From positions 7,593-71,592 of the forward strand of contig JBPCKT010000127.1 in NCBI GenBank assembly GCA_051004015.1: a DNA stretch of 64,000 nt. The letters are read 5' to 3'. Below are positions 61,795-64,000 of the stretch, piece by piece. The DNA is from SXOA01 sp051004015. GTDB taxonomy: Bacteria; Planctomycetota; Planctomycetia; Pirellulales; Pirellulaceae. The notes beneath the pieces were generated by a model. That model was not told the origin of the DNA and made no database searches. It saw nothing but the letters and a program-made list of their open reading frames with translations. The stretch's first letter is position 1. Each line of letters starts with the position of its first letter. The translations under genes were made by a program, and so were the position numbers.

Positions 61795-63270
61795 CTATCC
61801 CCCTCGCTGCTCCCGCTTCTTCTTCCGCAATTCCTTCTCCCGCTTCTTCTTCAGCTCCATCCGCTCCTTGGGCGACAGCCGTTTGCCGGTGTCCCCCTTG
61901 GGCTTGGCCATTTTACCCGATGGGTCCGACATCAGGTTTTTTTGCAGATCCTGGATGGCCTGCATCCGTCCCCCCATCCCTTTGCCGGCCATGCTCTTCA
62001 TGATCGGGGCCATCAGGTCGTACTCTTTCACGAGCTGATTCACGTCCTGCACCTGCACGCCGGCACCGCGGGCAATCCGGTTGCGGCGGCTCTGGTCGAT
62101 GATTTTGGGGGTCTTCTTCTCCTTGGCGGTCATCGAATCGATGATCGCTACTTTCCGTCCCATTTCTCCTTCGGCGTCCGTGTTGGAGAGCATCTTGCTG
62201 AGCTCTCCCATCCCCGGCAGCATGCTCATCATCCGGGTCATCAGGCCCGGCTGCAAAACCTGCTTAAGCTGGACCTTGAAATCGTCGAGCGTGAAATCAC
62301 CAGCGGCCAGCTTCTTCTCCAGCTCCGCCTGCTGATCAACGTCCACCGCCTTGCGAACTTCGTCGATGAGCCCCAGCATGTCCCCCAGGCCCAGGATGCG
62401 GCCGACCATCCCCTCCGGGCGAAACGGCTGCAAGGCGTCCAGATGCTCGCCGACGCCGATGAACTTGATCGGCACGCCCGTGACGTGCTTGACGCTGAGG
62501 AGCGCCCCGCCGCGGGTATCGCCGTCCAGCTTGGTCATGATGACGCCGTTGAGCTCCAGCGCTTCGTTGAACGCCTTCGCGCTGTTCACCGCGTCCTGCC
62601 CGGTCATCGCATCGACGACGAACAACACCTGGTGCGGCTGCACCCGCTTTTCAATCTGCTGGAGCTGGCCCATCAACTCGGCATCGATGGCGAGGCGGCC
62701 GGCGGTATCCAGAATCAGGACCTGGGCCCCGTCCTCCTTGGCCTTGCGTACCGCATCCTGGCAAACCTTAACCGGGTCGGTCGCCCCCAGCTCCGAATAA
62801 ACCGGCACGCCGAGCTGCCGCCCAATGACGTGCAACTGCTCAATGGCCGCCGGCCGCTGCAAGTCCGCCGCGGCAAGATAGGGCTTGATGTTGTTGTCCT
62901 GCAGCATCTTGGCGAGCTTGCCGCAGGTCGTCGTTTTCCCCGACCCTTGCAAGCCGCAAAGCATGAAGATGTTGAGGTCTTTTTTGAGATGCAGCGAAGG
63001 GTCCACCGGCCCCAGCAGATTGGTCAACTCGTCCTGGACAATCGCCACCACCTGCTGCGTCGGATTGAGGGCCAGCAGCACCTTCTCGCCAAGGGCCTTC
63101 TCGCTGACCTTCTCGATGAAATCCCTGGCCACCGAGTAACTGACGTCCGCCTCCAGCAGGGCGGTCTCCACCAGCTTCAGCGCATCGCGCATATTCCCTT
63201 CGCTGAGCTTGGCTTTGCCGGCCAAGGTCTTGAAGGCAGACTGCAGTTGGTTTTGGAGAGACTCGAACAT
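61795..63270 (-). CDS. ffh: Signal recognition particle protein Ffh
   Basis: 491 residues. The NG GTPase domain has MLCGLQGSGKTTTCGKLAK (P-loop), ILDTAGRLAID (G3), and MTKLDGDTRGGALLSV (G4). The Met-rich M domain (LGDMLGLIDEV ... LMTRMMSMLPGMGELSKML ... GAGVQVQDVNQLVKEYD) binds SRP RNA and signal sequences. A basic C-terminal tail ends KKKREKELRKKKREQRGG. First gene of the operon; promoter at 63426-63455. Confidence 0.98.
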   Translation of the reverse strand: MFESLQNQLQSAFKTLAGKAKLSEGNMRDALKLVETALLEADVSYSVARDFIEKVSEKALGEKVLLALNPTQQVVAIVQDELTNLLGPVDPSLHLKKDLNIFMLCGLQGSGKTTTCGKLAKMLQDNNIKPYLAAADLQRPAAIEQLHVIGRQLGVPVYSELGATDPVKVCQDAVRKAKEDGAQVLILDTAGRLAIDAELMGQLQQIEKRVQPHQVLFVVDAMTGQDAVNSAKAFNEALELNGVIMTKLDGDTRGGALLSVKHVTGVPIKFIGVGEHLDALQPFRPEGMVGRILGLGDMLGLIDEVRKAVDVDQQAELEKKLAAGDFTLDDFKVQLKQVLQPGLMTRMMSMLPGMGELSKMLSNTDAEGEMGRKVAIIDSMTAKEKKTPKIIDQSRRNRIARGAGVQVQDVNQLVKEYDLMAPIMKSMAGKGMGGRMQAIQDLQKNLMSDPSGKMAKPKGDTGKRLSPKERMELKKKREKELRKKKREQRGG

Positions 63271-63425
63271 CTTTCAGCAGGCAAATAACGACAAACAGGC
63301 AGCACGTCCGGACAGCGTGCGGTCCCAGCCGCGCCGCCCGGCTTTGCGGAATCGACTCCTAAAATCAATCCCTTCAAACAGTTACGTCGCGCGGTAGCGT
63401 CCATTTCGCCGCGCGGAAACCTCGT

Positions 63426-63455
63426 ATTTTAGCGGACGAATGTGCAAGTTGTAAA
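63426..63455 (-). promoter_or_regulatory. Promoter of the ffh operon
   Basis: On the minus strand TTTACA (63450-63455), an 18-base spacer and TAAAAT (63426-63431), both five of six matches to consensus. The transcript would have a leader of about 150 bases before ffh. Confidence 0.5.
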
Positions 63456-63481
63456 TCCATGGTCGCCAAAGCGGTCGGGTC

Positions 63482-63509
63482 ACTAACCCGAAGCGGAAGT
63501 GAGGGAAGC
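63482..63509 (+). repeat. Dispersed repeat R1, copy upstream of the ffh operon
   Basis: ACTAACCCGAAGCGGAAGTG plus AGGGAAGCA, a diverged copy of the NPKRKRG-type repeat. Confidence 0.6.
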
Positions 63510-63541
63510 AAAGCACTTCGCCCACCCACCAACGTCCCGAT

Positions 63542-63811
63542 TCACTCCTCGCTTGATAACCACCTTTGACCCCCCAAAAGCACCAAATTATTCAGTTCCA
63601 ACGAGGTTTGTTTCACGTCTACTTGCGTCGACAACACTCGTCGTAACTCCATGATTTCAATCCGTTTATGACAATACGCCTCGCCGTAACCTTGATTCAT
63701 GCTGCCCCGATTTGGCCCTTTTTGATTCACCCCCTCGCACCGCTGTTGATAAGCTTTTTTTGCATCCCGCAAGCCCCTCTCAAAGTCCTTGTCCCTCGTC
63801 GTCCCACGCAT
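63542..63811 (-). CDS. Possible small hypothetical protein
   Basis: 89 residues, charged, starting MRGTTRDKDFERGLRDAKKAY. No ribosome-binding site and no recognised domain; the frame is preceded by an in-frame TGA. It includes the 19-base sequence shared with 37190-37208. It could be a gene remnant. Confidence 0.25.
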   Translation of the reverse strand: MRGTTRDKDFERGLRDAKKAYQQRCEGVNQKGPNRGSMNQGYGEAYCHKRIEIMELRRVLSTQVDVKQTSLELNNLVLLGGQRWLSSEE

Positions 63812-64000
63812 TCAACTCCCTGGATTCTCACGACCGTCCCGTTCAACTCGCGGCGCGCACCATCCTCCCGCCGCCGGCGACGTCAAAATGCAATTGCAAG
63901 GCTAGCAAGCCTAAAGCGTGTGGTTGAAAGGGCCATCGTTGGGAGGTTTGAATGACCAGTGTGAAGCGGTCCTTCGCACGGAGTCCCAACGATGGCAACG
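63812..64000. other. Window end with long hairpin, no supported gene
   Basis: CCATCGTTGGGA (63933-63944) and TCCCAACGATGG (63984-63995) are perfect 12-base arms. An inner stem GTGTGAAG/CTTCGCAC (63959-63966 with 63972-63979) completes a long cruciform. It may be the end of a mobile element running past the window. Confidence 0.5.

Noticed and set aside
63933..63995. attC-like integron site
   Set aside because: The arms contain GTTGGG and CCCAAC, but in the wrong order for RYYYAAC...GTTRRRY and with wrong outer bases. No integrase is present.

Overview
The window looks like chromosomal DNA of a planctomycete, probably from the Gemmata/Pirellula side of the phylum. The reasons are four DUF1501 proteins, a PVC-type heme-binding dehydrogenase-like protein, a BBP7 outer-membrane barrel, several Tat-exported amidohydrolases, a DUF1570 metalloprotease, a DUF6624 protein, high GC, few clear Shine-Dalgarno sites and many palindromic dispersed repeats. 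I saw no CRISPR array, prophage, rRNA or replication origin.

Layout. 1-9.3 kb: end of an amidohydrolase, queC, a large secreted heme protein with a secreted cysteine hydrolase, an esterase, a BBP7 barrel and a second isochorismatase-like hydrolase. 9.4-12.2 kb: a MITE-like repeat, a BON protein, cysC and a sugar nucleotidyltransferase. 12.3-13.65 kb: small unknown genes of lower GC. 13.66-15.6 kb: a two-gene lipid operon (CarF/PEDS1-like desaturase and a fatty-acid-hydroxylase-superfamily protein). 15.7-23.7 kb: hrpB, a KAS III, DUF1570, HEAT/TPR and STN-like proteins, and DUF1501 no. 1. 24.2-29.1 kb: crcB, ilvB, a Tat amidohydrolase and a membrane coiled-coil protein. 29.4-33.2 kb: a marR-tolC operon. 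33.2-42.0 kb: an SGNH hydrolase, an unknown secreted protein, three more DUF1501 genes and a degenerate bacterial enhancer-binding protein. 42.0-47.0 kb: an M23/PKD protein, a repeat-loaded HTH protein, a GNAT protein and an LRR lipoprotein. 47-50.2 kb: IS1-family and kinase/TPR remnants, a DUF6624 protein, a Tat amidohydrolase and tRNA-Ala(GGC). 50.4-58.7 kb: a flippase-like protein, queF, a serine hydrolase, a SPOR-like protein, an S1-domain protein, a DUF433/DUF5615 toxin-antitoxin pair and a PQQ-propeller protein. 58.8-63.3 kb: the minus-strand operon ffh-rpsP-trmD-rplS-yraN-leuD.

How the genes work together. queC and queF are both queuosine-precursor genes but lie 50 kb apart. The heme protein, esterase, cysteine hydrolases, amidohydrolases and DUF1501 proteins form an envelope or secreted degradative complement typical of the phylum. 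The ffh operon couples ribosome assembly, tRNA modification and protein targeting.

The most unusual feature is the repeats. At least ten palindromic or dispersed families occur. They sit in every junction of the ffh operon and inside coding sequences. In several places they supply start codons, stop codons or signal-peptide n-regions of exported proteins. Other points worth a second look are the putative ether-lipid enzyme pair, the enhancer-binding protein with ruined ATPase and sigma-54 motifs, and a strong promoter followed by a structured, non-coding-looking segment near 1.4 kb. Function calls rest on motif recognition alone; no database search was run.
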